From an uncultured Clostridium sp. (lineage in GTDB: Bacteria; Bacillota; Clostridia; TANB77; CAG-508), in contig CAMMLF010000096.1 of NCBI GenBank assembly GCA_946497585.1, positions 1 to 6,317 of the forward strand: DNA of 6,317 nucleotides, written 5' to 3'. The translations under genes and the position numbers were made by a program. How positions within the stretch are numbered: position 1 is the stretch's first letter; each line of letters begins with the position of its first letter. This document shows, piece by piece, positions 5,695-6,317 of this stretch. The notes under the pieces were generated by a model. The model was given only the letters and a program-made list of their open reading frames with translations, ran no database searches and was not told the DNA's origin.

Positions 5695-6317
5695 TTAAAC
5701 TTCACTTGCTATGTATATATATTGTATTACTCTTTTTGTTGTTCCTCTGTTGTTTGCAATTACTTCGCCATTATCATATATATCTACTGACTCTGTAACA
5801 TTTGACAAGATATTATAATATTGTACTAAATTTTCATTTTCTTCAGCTGAGTTAGAAACATTTTCGTAATTATATTCCCCATATCTTTCAACAAATTCAT
5901 AATCTTTTCCAATTAATCCTCCGTTGTTATATTCGCCATTACTGTAAAAATTAAATCCTATTTGATAGTATGGTCCTAGTCCGTCATTATCATTTGCAAA
6001 AGTATTGTGTCCACTTAAGCTTGCTGTTCTACTTGTATAATATTTGTCTGATGTTAGTCCATTAACAAAGGCTTGTATAAATCTATATGAACTTTCTTGA
6101 GTAGCACTCCAAGGCTCACGCCTTACTTGCTCATCTTGTATATCAAATCCAAAAATAGCTCTACTTGTATCATTTATGGTTAAAGTAGACTCTTGCAAAT
6201 ATGAATCACTTGTTTCTGTGTAATATATAGTTAATGGAGTTATAGTGTCAAAAGGACCAATATCTCTATTATAGCGTGGACCTACATAAAATAATATCGT
6301 GTAGTTTTGTTTATAAT
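5695..6317 (-). CDS. Partial CDS, C-terminal part of an unrecognised exported-type protein
   Basis: The frame is open from the stop codon at 5695 to the window's right edge, so the 5' end is missing and about 207 codons are visible. An internal TTG at 6196-6198 is not a credible start: the frame continues upstream through IGPFDTITPLTIYYTETSDS and no ribosome binding site precedes the TTG. The visible part has no membrane helix or known motif. It is rich in Asn, Tyr, Ser and Glu (for example GPYYQIGFNFYSNGEYNNGG and GEYNYENVSNSAEENENLVQYYNIL), in composition much like the 645-aa protein. It ends KRVIQYIYIASEV. Its position and composition suggest another outer component of the same system, an inference without motif support. 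Confidence 0.8.
   Translation of the reverse strand, partial: YKQNYTILFYVGPRYNRDIGPFDTITPLTIYYTETSDSYLQESTLTINDTSRAIFGFDIQDEQVRREPWSATQESSYRFIQAFVNGLTSDKYYTSRTASLSGHNTFANDNDGLGPYYQIGFNFYSNGEYNNGGLIGKDYEFVERYGEYNYENVSNSAEENENLVQYYNILSNVTESVDIYDNGEVIANNRGTTKRVIQYIYIASEV

Noticed and set aside
6196..6198. TTG as the start of the rightmost gene
   Set aside because: The frame stays open to the window edge and no ribosome binding site precedes the TTG; the gene is cut by the window.

Overview
The window is AT-rich and every convincing gene lies on the minus strand. Strong AGGAGG-type ribosome binding sites, AT-rich codon use and a SpoIVB-type sporulation peptidase point to an endospore-forming member of the Clostridia, plausibly gut- or sediment-derived. 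The species cannot be named from this window.

Right part (about 2930-6317), in transcription order: the 3' portion of a large protein of unknown family (5695 to the window edge); a 174-aa protein with one N-terminal membrane helix and a TadE/minor-pseudopilin-like layout (5047-5571), with its own extended -10 promoter; and a 645-aa protein with one N-terminal membrane helix and a very large extracellular part (2977-4914). A clear intrinsic terminator (2928-2966) closes this group. The three look like parts of an export or pilus-like surface apparatus of the Tad/type IV filament kind, but that is inference because no ATPase, platform protein or prepilin peptidase is in view.

Middle part (1178-2927): a spoIVB gene (1558-2596) sits between two nearly identical copies of a small non-coding foldback element in the same orientation. 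The 252-bp cores (1257-1508 and 2612-2863) differ at only four positions. The ends are 27-bp REP-like palindromes bounded by TGTCAA and TTGACA, and extra end copies are stacked on the outside of both elements. Both cores carry a sigma-A-type promoter on the minus strand (TTGACA, 17 bp, TATAAG). The left edge of copy A supplies the -35 of a consensus hybrid promoter (TTGACA, 18 bp, TATAAT) in front of the next gene. The spoIVB reading frame is broken by one extra base just before the catalytic serine motif, at the edge of a perfect palindrome.

Left part (1-1177): a membrane-anchored transglutaminase-like protein (53-1096) with an intact Cys-His-Asp triad and a prepilin-like N-terminus, closed by a perfect hairpin terminator (23-54).

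The most interesting signal is the small promoter-carrying repeat. Its two copies appear to have taken over transcription of spoIVB and of the transglutaminase gene, and its core may be expressed as a structured RNA.
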